NCBI GenBank assembly: GCA_947378785.1
Contig: CANCLK010000032.1
Span: 1 to 33,551, forward strand
From: Comamonadaceae bacterium
GTDB lineage: Bacteria; Pseudomonadota; Gammaproteobacteria; Burkholderiales; Burkholderiaceae_C
Direction of reading: 5' to 3'
Length of the DNA stretch: 33,551 nt
The position numbers and the translations under genes are program-made. Below the pieces are notes generated by a model. It made no database searches. It was not told the DNA's origin and saw nothing but the letters and a program-made list of their open reading frames with translations. Below are positions 1 to 9,044 of the stretch, piece by piece; positions within the stretch are counted from its first letter, which is position 1; each line of letters starts with the position of its first letter.

Positions 1-206
1 GCAGCAGCATTTTCTATTCCTACTTTTATTTCAACAAAAAGGTCAACAGTTTTGATCTTCTCTCGACCAGAGCAAGCTCTTGGCAAGCCCAAAGCGCGCT
101 TGTGCGTGGTCTGATGCCTACAAAACGCCGAGTCAGGTTCCCGTCACCGGGCGGCCTCAATATGATCGAATAACAGTTTCTTGAATCCCATTCACCGAAA
201 GCAGAC
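1..206. other. Left-edge region, no gene recognised
   Basis: This leader precedes the first dehydrogenase gene. Short frames are open at the left edge on the plus strand (to about 114 and 170), but I recognise neither as the end of a known protein. The first 60 bases are A/T-richer than the rest. No tRNA-like fold, hairpin with T-tract or clear -35/-10 pair was seen. It probably holds the promoter of the gene starting at 207, and possibly the tail of an upstream gene cut by the window. Confidence 0.4.
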
Positions 207-950
207 ATGTCCAGACTCAACAACAAAGTAAGCATCATCACGGGCGCAGCACAGGGCATTGGCTTGGCCACCGCGCTTAAGTTCGCAGCAGAGGGCGCTA
301 TCGTCGTCGTCTGCGACTTGCGACAAACGGCTATTGATGAGGCCGTCAAGCAATGCAAAGCACTGGGTGCACAAGCCATCGGTTGCCTGATGGATGTGAC
401 CGATCGCCCAATGGTCGATGCGGTGGTGGCGCAGGTTAAAGCGCAGTTTGGTCGCATTGATGTCCTCGTGAACAACGCTGGCATCACCAAGGACGCAAGG
501 TTGCTAAAAATGACGCTGGCGCAATTTGACCAGGTGATCGACGTGAACCTGCGCGGTGTATTTCATTGCGCACAAGCGGTGGCAGACACCATGGTGGCGC
601 AAGGTAGCGGCGTGATTCTGAATGCCAGCTCGGTGGTGGGGGTTTACGGCAATTTTGGGCAGACCAATTACGCTGCCAGCAAGTTTGGCGTGATCGGCTT
701 CACCAAAACTTGGAGCCGCGAACTCGGCCCCAAAGGGGTACGGGTCAATGCGGTGGCACCGGGCTTTGTGTCGACACCGATTCTCGACACCATCCCAGAA
801 AATGTGTTGCAAGAAATGAAGGCGCGGGTGCCGCTGAAGCGTTTAGGCAAGCCTGAAGAAATCGCCAACGTCTATGCATTTTTGGCCAGCGACGAAGCCA
901 GCTACATCAACGGTGCGGTCATTGAAGTGTCGGGCGGCATGACGGTCTGA
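207..950 (+). CDS. Short-chain dehydrogenase/reductase, FabG-like
   Basis: This is a 247-residue classical SDR enzyme of the type that reduces 3-oxoacyl-ACP or 3-oxoacyl-CoA to the 3-hydroxy form in the cytosol. Seen directly: the nucleotide-binding TGAAQGIG at 12-19, NNAG at 89-92, structural Asn114, and a catalytic triad Ser142, Tyr155, Lys159 (YAASK) with the same Ser-Tyr spacing as E. coli FabG. The C-terminus ends in the usual VSGGMTV pattern. Asp37 at the end of the second beta strand is a feature that usually favours NAD(H) over NADP(H). No fatty-acid synthesis gene lies nearby, so it is unlikely to be the main FabG. An acetoacyl-CoA reductase or another 3-hydroxyacyl dehydrogenase is possible. 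The family is certain; the substrate is not. Confidence 0.9.
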   Translation: MSRLNNKVSIITGAAQGIGLATALKFAAEGAIVVVCDLRQTAIDEAVKQCKALGAQAIGCLMDVTDRPMVDAVVAQVKAQFGRIDVLVNNAGITKDARLLKMTLAQFDQVIDVNLRGVFHCAQAVADTMVAQGSGVILNASSVVGVYGNFGQTNYAASKFGVIGFTKTWSRELGPKGVRVNAVAPGFVSTPILDTIPENVLQEMKARVPLKRLGKPEEIANVYAFLASDEASYINGAVIEVSGGMTV

Positions 951-970
951 TCAGCAGCGATAATCCGCGC

Positions 971-1546
971 ATGAGCGCTTTGCCCCCCGACGATCGTCCA
1001 CGCCCGAAATCGCTGACCGACCTCTTTGTCTCCTTCACACTGTTGGCCCTGCAGGGCTTTGGTGGCGTGCTGGCCGTGGTGCAAAGAGAGCTGGTGGAGA
1101 ACAAGCGCTGGCTGACACGCGATGAGTTCATCGAAGACTGGTCGGTGGCGCAGATCATGCCAGGCCCCAACGTGATCAATCTGGCCTTGATCGTCGGCGG
1201 CCGCTACTTTGGCCTCAAGGGGGCTGTGGTGGGACTGGCCGGCATGATCGTTGTTCCACTCGTGCTGGTGGTCGTACTCGCACTGATTTACTCACAGTTT
1301 TCAGAGCACCAGGGCGTCGCGGGTGCCTTGCGCGGTATGGGGGCGGTGGCAGCAGGCCTGATCATGGCCACAGGTATCAAGCTGATCGCCGCACTCGAAA
1401 CAAATGTGATTGGCTGGCGCTGGTGTACGGCCTTGGGGCTGGCTTGCTTGGTCGGCATCATCGTGTTCAGACTGCCGCTGGCTTATATTTTGTTCGGACT
1501 CGGGGGGGTCGCTTTTACGCTCGCCTACAAAAGGCTCAAGCCATGA
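971..1546 (+). CDS. chrA: Chromate transporter, N-terminal half (short ChrA)
   Basis: This is a 191-residue membrane protein of the CHR family, which exports chromate from the cytoplasm across the inner membrane. It is a single-domain (short) form, about half the length of two-domain ChrA proteins. Visible marks are the family FGG at 30-32 and PGPN at 64-67, followed by hydrophobic segments at about 83-108, 122-141 and 153-186. It starts 20 bases after the dehydrogenase with no obvious ribosome-binding site. Its stop codon overlaps the start of the next gene (ATGA at 1543-1546), so the two halves are probably translated together and work as a pair. Paired short CHR proteins are known. The substrate in this organism could be another oxyanion. 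Confidence 0.9.
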   Translation: MSALPPDDRPRPKSLTDLFVSFTLLALQGFGGVLAVVQRELVENKRWLTRDEFIEDWSVAQIMPGPNVINLALIVGGRYFGLKGAVVGLAGMIVVPLVLVVVLALIYSQFSEHQGVAGALRGMGAVAAGLIMATGIKLIAALETNVIGWRWCTALGLACLVGIIVFRLPLAYILFGLGGVAFTLAYKRLKP

Positions 1547-2127
1547 AAGAGACACTCAGCCTGACACTTGGCATCGCTGATTGGATTCAGTTTTTTTTGC
1601 ACTATGTGTCTCTCTCGTTGCTGCAGATTGGGGGCGCCATCGCCACCATTCCGGATATGCACCGGTTTTTAGTCGACCAAAACCTCTGGCTGACAGACGC
1701 CCAGTTCAATGCGTCCGTAGCGATTGCACAAGCAGCGCCCGGACCGAATGTCCTGTTCATCGCACTCATGGGCTGGAATGTCGGCATGAATGCAGGCGGC
1801 GTTTTGCTTGGATTGCTGGGTATTGTGCTGGCGATGACCGGGATGCTGATTCCCAGCTCGGTACTCACCTACAACGCGACCCAGTGGGGCCACCGCAACA
1901 GCAACTTGCGCAGTGTGCGCGCGTTCAAACAAGGACTCGCGCCCATCGTGGTGGCGCTGCTGATTGCCACCGGCTGGATTCTCGCCAGTGCCAGCGGAAA
2001 GTCACTGGACCACTGGCCGCTGTGGCTCTTGGCCGGCGTCACAACCGTGATCTGCTGGCAAACCCGGCTGCACATTTTGTGGCTGCTGGGTGCGGGCGCA
2101 CTGATTGGCTGGTTCGGCTGGATTTGA
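1543..2127 (+). CDS. chrA: Chromate transporter, C-terminal half (short ChrA)
   Basis: This is the second short CHR protein, 194 residues, predicted to sit in the inner membrane. The same frame is open further upstream, but the ATG at 1543 is chosen because it forms a 4-base ATGA overlap with the preceding half and because residues from here align with the CHR fold. It has IGG at 29-31 where the partner has FGG, PGPN at 66-69, and four to five hydrophobic segments. It is homologous to the preceding gene, as expected for a duplicated transporter domain encoded in two pieces. Together the pair equals one bidomain ChrA. It ends 28 bases from the convergent rlmB. Confidence 0.9.
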   Translation: MKETLSLTLGIADWIQFFLHYVSLSLLQIGGAIATIPDMHRFLVDQNLWLTDAQFNASVAIAQAAPGPNVLFIALMGWNVGMNAGGVLLGLLGIVLAMTGMLIPSSVLTYNATQWGHRNSNLRSVRAFKQGLAPIVVALLIATGWILASASGKSLDHWPLWLLAGVTTVICWQTRLHILWLLGAGALIGWFGWI

Positions 2128-2155
2128 AACTGCAGTGTCTGCTCAGCGGTCTGTG

Positions 2156-2905
2156 TCAGCGCCGCTGACGCAAGGCTTCGTAGAGGCAAACGCCACTGGC
2201 CACCGAAACGTTCAAACTCTCCACCGCGCCGTGCATCGGGATGCTCACGAGTTCGTCGCAGGTCTTGCGGGTGAGCTGGCGCATGCCCTCACCTTCCGCC
2301 CCCAGCACCAAGGCCACCGGACCTTTGAGGTCGACGTCATAAATTGTTTTGGGCGCATCGTCGCTGGTACCAATGCACCAAATGTTGCGCTCTTTGAGTT
2401 CGCCCAAGGTGCGCGCCAGATTCGTCACCATGAAGTACGGCATGGTTTCAGCCGCACCGCTGGCGACCTTGGACACCGTCGCGTTGATGCCGGCGGCATG
2501 GTCTTTGGGGGCAATCACGGCATGCGCGCCTGCACCGTCAGCCACACGCAGGCAGGCACCCAGGTTGTGTGGGTCGGTGACGCCGTCGAGCACCAAGATC
2601 AAAGGAGACGCCACACCGCTGGCTTCGAGCTGCTCTAGCAATTCGTCGAGCGACGTGACCACTGCCACGGCATTGACACGGGCGACCACGCCCTGATGGC
2701 CATGGCTACCGGCCATTTTGGCCAGCCGCAAGCCGTCGGATTCAATCAGCCGGATACCAGCATCGCGGGCACGGTCAGTGAACTGCCGCATGCGCGCATC
2801 ACGGCGGGAGACATCGTAAAAAACTTCAATGACCGATTGAGGCGCAGTTTTAATGCGCACACCAAGGGCATGAAAGCCAAAAAGAACTTTAGGAGGAGAA
2901 GACAT
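2156..2905 (-). CDS. rlmB: 23S rRNA (guanosine-2'-O)-methyltransferase RlmB
   Basis: This 249-residue SPOUT-family enzyme transfers a methyl group from S-adenosylmethionine to the ribose of G2251 (E. coli numbering) in the 23S rRNA peptidyl-transferase region. Residues 5-75 form the N-terminal RNA-binding domain. The catalytic domain shows motif 1 DPHNLGACLR at 111-120, motif 2 LVLGAEGEGM at 199-208, and motif 3 IPMHGAVESLNVSVA at 222-236, which contribute to the SAM-binding knot. The ATG at 2905 is preferred over an in-frame TTG two codons upstream because family members begin at this position. It lies 21 bases downstream of ybbA and is probably cotranscribed with it. Confidence 0.95.
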   Translation of the reverse strand: MSSPPKVLFGFHALGVRIKTAPQSVIEVFYDVSRRDARMRQFTDRARDAGIRLIESDGLRLAKMAGSHGHQGVVARVNAVAVVTSLDELLEQLEASGVASPLILVLDGVTDPHNLGACLRVADGAGAHAVIAPKDHAAGINATVSKVASGAAETMPYFMVTNLARTLGELKERNIWCIGTSDDAPKTIYDVDLKGPVALVLGAEGEGMRQLTRKTCDELVSIPMHGAVESLNVSVASGVCLYEALRQRR

Positions 2906-2926
2906 GCCCAATTATCACCGGCTCTG

Positions 2927-3643
2927 TCAGAGGCTAGTCGCCACCACTTGGCCGGCCTCGATCGTGATCTTGCGCTGACACTGCGCTGCGATGGAGTGGT
3001 CGTGCGTCACCAGCACCAGCGTGGTTCCCAGCTCTTGGTTGAGTTCGAACATCAGCCTCATGACGGTGTCACCAGTGGCGAAGTCCAGGCTGCCGGTCGG
3101 TTCATCAGCCAACAGCACGGCGGGTTGCACCACGAAAGCACGGGCCAGCGCCACGCGCTGCTGCTCGCCGCCTGACAGCACCTTGGGGTAGTGTCCGAGA
3201 CGCTGACCGAGGCCAACCCGACCGAGCATCTCTGTGGCCATCGCCCGCGCACTGCGCGTGCCAGACAACTCCAGCGGCAACATGACGTTTTCGAGGGCCG
3301 TGAGGTTGGCCATCAGCTGGAAGCTCTGAAACACAAAACCGACCTTTTGCGCACGCAAGGCAGCACGGTCGTCTTCACTGATGGCAAAAATATCCTGACC
3401 GGCCAGCCGCACCGTGCCCTTCGTTGGCGTATCGAGCCCGGCAATGATCGACAGCAAGGTACTTTTGCCAGAACCAGACGCGCCGACGATGGCGGCAGTT
3501 TCCTTGGCAGCCAAGGAAAAATCAATATCGCGCAAAATAGTCAGCGTACCCGTCGAATCAGTGACAGATTTGAAAACATGCTCGACGGCGATAATTGCAA
3601 CCGATGCGGCCTCGTGACGCTTAACAGGAATCGTTTCGGACAT
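2927..3643 (-). CDS. ybbA: ABC transporter ATP-binding protein, YbbA/LolD type
   Basis: This 238-residue ATPase belongs to the MacB/LolD/YbbA class, which powers lipoprotein or peptide export and mechanotransmission systems. Visible parts are Walker A GASGSGKST at 54-62, Q-loop Gln106, signature LSGGEQQRVALARA at 156-169, Walker B LLADEPTG at 177-184 and H-loop His214. The frame stays open 60 codons upstream, but the ATG at 3643 is chosen because the upstream part would run into the divergent tesA gene and has no family counterpart. In E. coli ybbA is also divergent from tesA but is followed by the permease ybbP. Here the next gene is rlmB, and no permease is present in the window. Confidence 0.9.
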   Translation of the reverse strand: MSETIPVKRHEAASVAIIAVEHVFKSVTDSTGTLTILRDIDFSLAAKETAAIVGASGSGKSTLLSIIAGLDTPTKGTVRLAGQDIFAISEDDRAALRAQKVGFVFQSFQLMANLTALENVMLPLELSGTRSARAMATEMLGRVGLGQRLGHYPKVLSGGEQQRVALARAFVVQPAVLLADEPTGSLDFATGDTVMRLMFELNQELGTTLVLVTHDHSIAAQCQRKITIEAGQVVATSL

Positions 3644-3755
3644 GACAGCCTTTTCAATAAACACAACGCTCAAGAATCTTCGCGCACTCTGCGACTTTAC
3701 CAAGCGAGCCACGTCGGCCGGCGCTTGCGAGGCAAAGCCTTTGCAAACGTGCGGA

Positions 3756-4433
3756 ATGTCGGGCTTACGCCGCGCCCTGCTCGATCTTGCCTTGCTGCTC
3801 TCGCTCGGCTTTCCCATGCTCATTCAGGCGCAACCGCAGGCTGCGGCCAACGCAGTCGCGCCAGCCCGAAGCGGCGGCGATACAGTGCTGGTGGTCGGAG
3901 ACTCCTTGAGCGCTGAGTACGGCCTCAAACGCGGCAGTGGCTGGGTCGCCTTGCTGGAAGAAAAGTTGCAGGCAGAAAAGCGTTCGGTGACCGTCATCAA
4001 CGCCAGCATCAGCGGCGACACCACCGCCGGTGGCCATGCGCGCTTGGCGGCGCTGCTGCGCCAGCACACACCGAGCATCGTAGTCATTGAGCTGGGAGCC
4101 AATGACGCACTGCGCGGTTTGGCGCTCGATGCGACCCGTCAGAACCTGCTGGCGATGACCCGTGCCGCACAAAAAGCGAAAGCCCGCGTGTTGCTGATTG
4201 GCATGCAGGTACCGCCCAATTACGGCGGCGCTTACGCTGAAACTTTTGCAGGCCTGTTCCCGAAGGTCGCCAAGACCACCCAATCCGCGCTGGTGCCCTT
4301 CTTGCTCAAAAACGTGGCGGACGTCGAGGACACCGGCCAACTCTTTCAGCGCGACCGAATTCACCCGAACGAGTCTGCGCACCCGATCATCTTGGCCAAC
4401 GTCTGGCCTGAACTGAGAAAGCTTTTCAAGTGA
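3756..4433 (+). CDS. tesA: Arylesterase / thioesterase-lysophospholipase TesA
   Basis: This is a 225-residue SGNH hydrolase of the TesA family: a periplasmic thioesterase I, protease I and lysophospholipase L1 in E. coli. Seen: a signal peptide at about 1-27 (hydrophobic core 10-22), block I GDSLS at 48-52 with nucleophile Ser50, block II SGDTT at 86-90, block III GAND at 114-117 with Asn116, and block V DRIHP with Asp200 and His203. The frame opens earlier (3642), but the ATG at 3756 puts the signal peptide at the N-terminus and has a purine-rich site just upstream. The gene is divergent from ybbA, as in many proteobacteria, and its stop overlaps the start of mnmH. Confidence 0.92.
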   Translation: MSGLRRALLDLALLLSLGFPMLIQAQPQAAANAVAPARSGGDTVLVVGDSLSAEYGLKRGSGWVALLEEKLQAEKRSVTVINASISGDTTAGGHARLAALLRQHTPSIVVIELGANDALRGLALDATRQNLLAMTRAAQKAKARVLLIGMQVPPNYGGAYAETFAGLFPKVAKTTQSALVPFLLKNVADVEDTGQLFQRDRIHPNESAHPIILANVWPELRKLFK

Positions 4434-5485
4434 GCGTGCAACTGATCACCGCCACAGAGGCACTGACCCGGCTGGGCGGATTTTCCGCCGTCATTGATGC
4501 ACGTAGCGAAGGCGAGTACGCTGAAGACCACCTGCCCGGCGCTGTCAACTGGCCCAGCCTGAATGATGCCGAGCGCAAGATCGTTGGCACGCAGTACAAG
4601 CAAATCAACGCCTTCGAAGCGAAGAAGCAAGGTGCGGCCATGGTGGCACGCAATGTCGCTGGCCACATTGAACGTGAACTCCTCGACAAGCCGAAAGAAT
4701 GGCAACCTCTGGTGTATTGCTGGCGGGGCGGTAAACGCAGCGGCTCGCTGGCCCTCATCCTCGATCAGATCGGTTTTAAGGTGACCTTGGTCGAAGGTGG
4801 CTACAAGGCCTTTCGAGCGGCCTTGGTGGCAGACTTGCCGCAACTGTCGGCGCGCTTTCACTATGAGGTGGTGTGTGGCACCACGGGCTCGGGCAAGACG
4901 CGTTTTTTACAGGCGCTGGCAGCCCAAGGCGCGCAAGTGCTCGATTTAGAAGCGCTGGCCAATCACCGCAGCTCGGTGCTCGGGCTGATCCCCGGTCAAG
5001 CGCAACCGACACAAAAAGCCTTTGACACCCGCATCTGGACGGCGCTGCATGCGTTTGATCCTGCCAAGCCGGTGTACATCGAAAGCGAGAGCAAAAAAGT
5101 CGGCAATGTGGTCGTGCCAGAAAGCCTCATTACCGTCATGCGCAGCAGCCCATGCCTGCACCTTTATTTGAGTGAAGAAGAGCGCGTCAAACTGCTGTTG
5201 CAAGACTACGATTTCTTTGTGCAGGACATTGAGTTTTTCTGCGATCGCTTAGATGCCCTGACTGAAGCACGCGGTAAAGCCATGGTGGCCGACTGGCAGG
5301 CCCGCGCCCGCAATGGAGACGTGGCCGGCGTGGTGCAAGACCTGTTGACCAAGCACTATGACCCGGTTTACCTGCAATCCATGCAGCGTAACTTTGAGCA
5401 CTATGGCTCCGCCCAGCGTCTCACGCCAACAGACCACAGCGTTCAAGCCATGGAAGCCTTGGCCTGCAGCTTGCTGGCGGCTTAA
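4430..5485 (+). CDS. mnmH: tRNA 2-selenouridine synthase MnmH (SelU)
   Basis: This 351-residue enzyme replaces sulfur by selenium at the wobble 2-thiouridine of tRNAs for Lys, Glu and Gln, using selenophosphate, through a geranylated intermediate. The N-terminal rhodanese domain (about 5-135) carries Cys97 in LVYCWRGGKRSG, the selenium-carrying site of the family. The P-loop domain starts at CGTTGSGKT (149-157). The start is GTG at 4430, giving a GTGA overlap with the tesA stop. A GTG two codons later is possible. Length fits the family. Selenophosphate synthase (selD) is needed for function but is not in the window. Confidence 0.93.
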   Translation: MSVQLITATEALTRLGGFSAVIDARSEGEYAEDHLPGAVNWPSLNDAERKIVGTQYKQINAFEAKKQGAAMVARNVAGHIERELLDKPKEWQPLVYCWRGGKRSGSLALILDQIGFKVTLVEGGYKAFRAALVADLPQLSARFHYEVVCGTTGSGKTRFLQALAAQGAQVLDLEALANHRSSVLGLIPGQAQPTQKAFDTRIWTALHAFDPAKPVYIESESKKVGNVVVPESLITVMRSSPCLHLYLSEEERVKLLLQDYDFFVQDIEFFCDRLDALTEARGKAMVADWQARARNGDVAGVVQDLLTKHYDPVYLQSMQRNFEHYGSAQRLTPTDHSVQAMEALACSLLAA

Positions 5486-5521
5486 AAGTCAAACCAGCTT
5501 CCGTGCAAACGGATAGACGAA

Positions 5522-5558
5522 AAAAAACTGCAGAGACTGTACAGCCCTGCAGTTTTTT
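5522..5558. terminator. Bidirectional rho-independent terminator
   Basis: A perfect 12-base inverted repeat (AAAAAACTGCAG at 5522-5533 and CTGCAGTTTTTT at 5547-5558) surrounds a 13-base loop. The A-run on one side and T-run on the other allow it to end transcription in both directions. It lies 36 bases after the mnmH stop and 40 bases after the end of the opposing small gene at 5599, the expected place for a shared terminator between convergent genes. Confidence 0.9.
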
Positions 5559-5598
5559 GAAGAAAGAGCGTTAAGTAACCGCTGCCTTTGCGTTGATC

Positions 5599-5808
5599 TC
5601 AGTTCGGCGTACTGGTCGGTGGCGCTTCTGGTCCACCGTCGACGTTGCCATCAGCACCGCCGCCTTGACCCTCCGTACCACCTTCAGTTCCGTCCTCGTC
5701 ACCTTCCTCAGGCTTGCCTTCGGCCTTACGCTTCAGCTTGTCTTCTTTTTTGCGTTTTTTAGCGAGTTCTTTTTGGCGCTTTTCGTAAGAATAATTAGGT
5801 GTTGCCAC
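5599..5808 (-). CDS. Small conserved hypothetical protein, basic N-half, Gly/acidic C-half
   Basis: This 69-residue protein has no function I can name, but short proteins with this N-terminus are familiar from Burkholderiales genomes. Residues 5-31 are dense in Lys, Arg and Glu and probably form one charged helix. Residues 32-60 are Gly, Glu and Asp rich and look disordered; the end is Pro/Thr/Ser rich. There is no cysteine, signal peptide or membrane segment. The start is GTG at 5808: a stop codon lies in frame four codons upstream, and there is no internal Met. It follows metC by 38 bases and is closed by the shared terminator. A nucleic-acid or ribosome contact is a guess from charge only. 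Confidence 0.75.
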   Translation of the reverse strand: MATPNYSYEKRQKELAKKRKKEDKLKRKAEGKPEEGDEDGTEGGTEGQGGGADGNVDGGPEAPPTSTPN

Positions 5809-5846
5809 AGACTGCTTTCATGATGAATAGCCTGTACTGTACTGCA

Positions 5847-7031
5847 TCACGCGGCGAGCTTTGCAAGCGCTTGTGCCAAGTCTGCCTGTAGGTCTCCAAC
5901 AGATTCCAGACCAACGGAAAATCGCACCAACCCACCGAGGTACGGCCACGGCTGCGTGCGCACACTTTGGATGTCATAAGGCACGCACAGGCTCATCGGT
6001 CCGGCCCAGCTGTAGCCCAGCGCAAAAAGCTGCAGACTGTCACAAAAAAGGTCAATTTGCGCTTGGCTGATCTCGGGCTTGAAAATGACGCTAAACAGGC
6101 AGGCAGCACCCGTACAGTCACGCAACCACGCAGCATGACCCGGTGAGCCGGCCAAGGCTGGGTGACGAACCTCGGCGATGGCCGCTTGCCCTTGCATCCA
6201 CACAGACAATGCCCGCGTGGCAGCGTCCTGCACTTGGTAGCGCAGCGTCATGCTGGCCAGACCGCGCAACACGGCTTCAACGTCGTTACCGGCCACACCG
6301 TAACCAACGCGCATATGGCAAAAATGAACTTGCTGATGCAAGGCCTCGTCTTGCGTGACGACCGATCCCATCAACACATCGGCACCGCCGCTGGGGTATT
6401 TGGTCAAGGCCTGAACCGAGACATCAACACCCAACGCAAATGCACTGAAAGCCAAGCCTGCACCCCACGTGTTGTCCAACACGCTGACGATGCCTTTAGG
6501 ATGCGCACCAGCATGCGACTTGATGACAGCGATCAACGCCGGTAGGTCTGGAAATTCAAGCGTGATGGAGCCCGGCGCCTCGAGCCAGACCAACCGCGTT
6601 TGGGCACTGAGTTTTAGCCGCAAGTCATCCGGGTTCATCGGGTCGTAATAACGGTGGCTGATACCCCAAGCCTGCATTTCATGCTCAGCCAGCGTCTTGT
6701 TAGGGCCATAGGCGTTGTCGGGGATCAACAATTCGTCGCCGGCTTGCAAGAAAGCCATGTTGACCAGCGCCACGGCGGCCAGTCCGCTGGGCACCAGCGT
6801 GCAAAAACGACCGCCTTCTAAGGTTGCAATACGTTCTTCAAGAATGAAGGTGGTGGGCGTACCGTGCAGCCCGTAGGTGTAGCCGCTTTTATGCTTCCAG
6901 TCCCGTTGGCGCAGAGCTGCAACGCTGGAAAAAATCACCGTGGATGCACGGTGGACCGGCACGTTGACACTGGCAAACCCAGCCGGTGCCTGATAAGGGT
7001 GGTGAATCAGCTGAGTGGAAAGGTCTTTCAT
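5847..7031 (-). CDS. metC: Cystathionine beta-lyase MetC
   Basis: This 394-residue pyridoxal-phosphate enzyme of the Cys/Met metabolism family cleaves cystathionine to homocysteine, pyruvate and ammonia in methionine synthesis. Seen: PLP-binding Lys211 in ALTKYPSGGADV, Asp186 in SVLDNTWG that pairs with the PLP ring nitrogen, Tyr53 in GYTYGLHGTPT, and Tyr108 in NAYGPNK, all in the family order. The ATG at 7031 matches the usual start (MKDLSTQL). The sequence style is closer to MetC than to cystathionine gamma-synthase. It lies 47 bases after the phosphoribosyltransferase gene and may share its transcript. Confidence 0.92.
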   Translation of the reverse strand: MKDLSTQLIHHPYQAPAGFASVNVPVHRASTVIFSSVAALRQRDWKHKSGYTYGLHGTPTTFILEERIATLEGGRFCTLVPSGLAAVALVNMAFLQAGDELLIPDNAYGPNKTLAEHEMQAWGISHRYYDPMNPDDLRLKLSAQTRLVWLEAPGSITLEFPDLPALIAVIKSHAGAHPKGIVSVLDNTWGAGLAFSAFALGVDVSVQALTKYPSGGADVLMGSVVTQDEALHQQVHFCHMRVGYGVAGNDVEAVLRGLASMTLRYQVQDAATRALSVWMQGQAAIAEVRHPALAGSPGHAAWLRDCTGAACLFSVIFKPEISQAQIDLFCDSLQLFALGYSWAGPMSLCVPYDIQSVRTQPWPYLGGLVRFSVGLESVGDLQADLAQALAKLAA

Positions 7032-7078
7032 GCACGCATGTTACAGACCTTGGCGAACCCAGCGCCCTTCCCGCTTTT

Positions 7079-7603
7079 TCAGACTTTCCACTTTTCCATC
7101 AGGTGCGACGGCCGCAAGGCATCGTAGCTTTCAAAGGGCTGGTGAATCCACGGGTTGGTTGGCAAGGACTCAACCGAATAATCCGGCTGAAACGTCGACA
7201 CGCCTTTGGTCCAGATCACCGCGCTGCGCAGCTCGGTGATGGGCTTGTAGTTATTGCGCAGCTGATGAATCACTGCGTTCAGCGTATGACCGGTGTCAGC
7301 CAGATCATCGACCAGCAGCACCTTGCCGGCGATCTCGCCTTTGGGCGTGGTGATGAAACGCGCGATGTCTAGGTTGCCTTGGACCGTTCCCGAATCAGCG
7401 CGGTAAGAACTGGTCGACATGATCGCCAGCGGTTTGTCAAAAATGCGAGAGAGGATGTCGCCAGGCCGCATGCCACCACGCGCTAGGCACAAGATGGTGT
7501 CGAAATGCCACTCAGATTGGTGAATCTTGATCGCCAGTTTTTCGATCAGGTTGTGGTATTCGTCGTAACTCACGTACAGATGTTTGCCGTCTTCAGTCAA
7601 CAT
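7079..7603 (-). CDS. Purine phosphoribosyltransferase (Gpt/Hpt-like)
   Basis: This 174-residue type I phosphoribosyltransferase probably salvages hypoxanthine, xanthine or guanine with PRPP in the cytosol. The PRPP-binding loop VLLVDDLADTGHTL is at 95-108, with two acidic residues Asp99 and Asp100. CLARGGMRPGD at 39-49 holds the pyrophosphate loop. The C-terminal WIHQPFE resembles the hood region of xanthine/hypoxanthine transferases. The ATG at 7603 has a GGAAG ribosome-binding site. It lies 53 bases after purA, which makes AMP from IMP, so the purine context supports a salvage role. The exact base preference cannot be read from the sequence. Confidence 0.88.
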   Translation of the reverse strand: MLTEDGKHLYVSYDEYHNLIEKLAIKIHQSEWHFDTILCLARGGMRPGDILSRIFDKPLAIMSTSSYRADSGTVQGNLDIARFITTPKGEIAGKVLLVDDLADTGHTLNAVIHQLRNNYKPITELRSAVIWTKGVSTFQPDYSVESLPTNPWIHQPFESYDALRPSHLMEKWKV

Positions 7604-7656
7604 GAGGAACTTCCAATCAAAAGAACAGGTTCAAGGTAGCCAAGAGGTTCAAGGCA

Positions 7657-9009
<1,353 letters not shown>

Positions 9010-9044
9010 CTAAAAAAAGGGTTGCAAAAAGCGGCTAGCGGGAC

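Noticed and set aside
26..490. A 154-codon minus-strand frame at the left edge
   Set aside because: It overlaps the coding region of the dehydrogenase at 207-950 and its product, rich in Thr, Ser, Cys and Arg, looks like a frame shadow.
2155..2169. GTCAGCG-C-CGCTGAC palindrome over the rlmB stop
   Set aside because: The single-base centre cannot form an RNA loop without opening the stem, there is no T-tract, and it lies in coding sequence for the Arg-rich end of RlmB. Probably chance.
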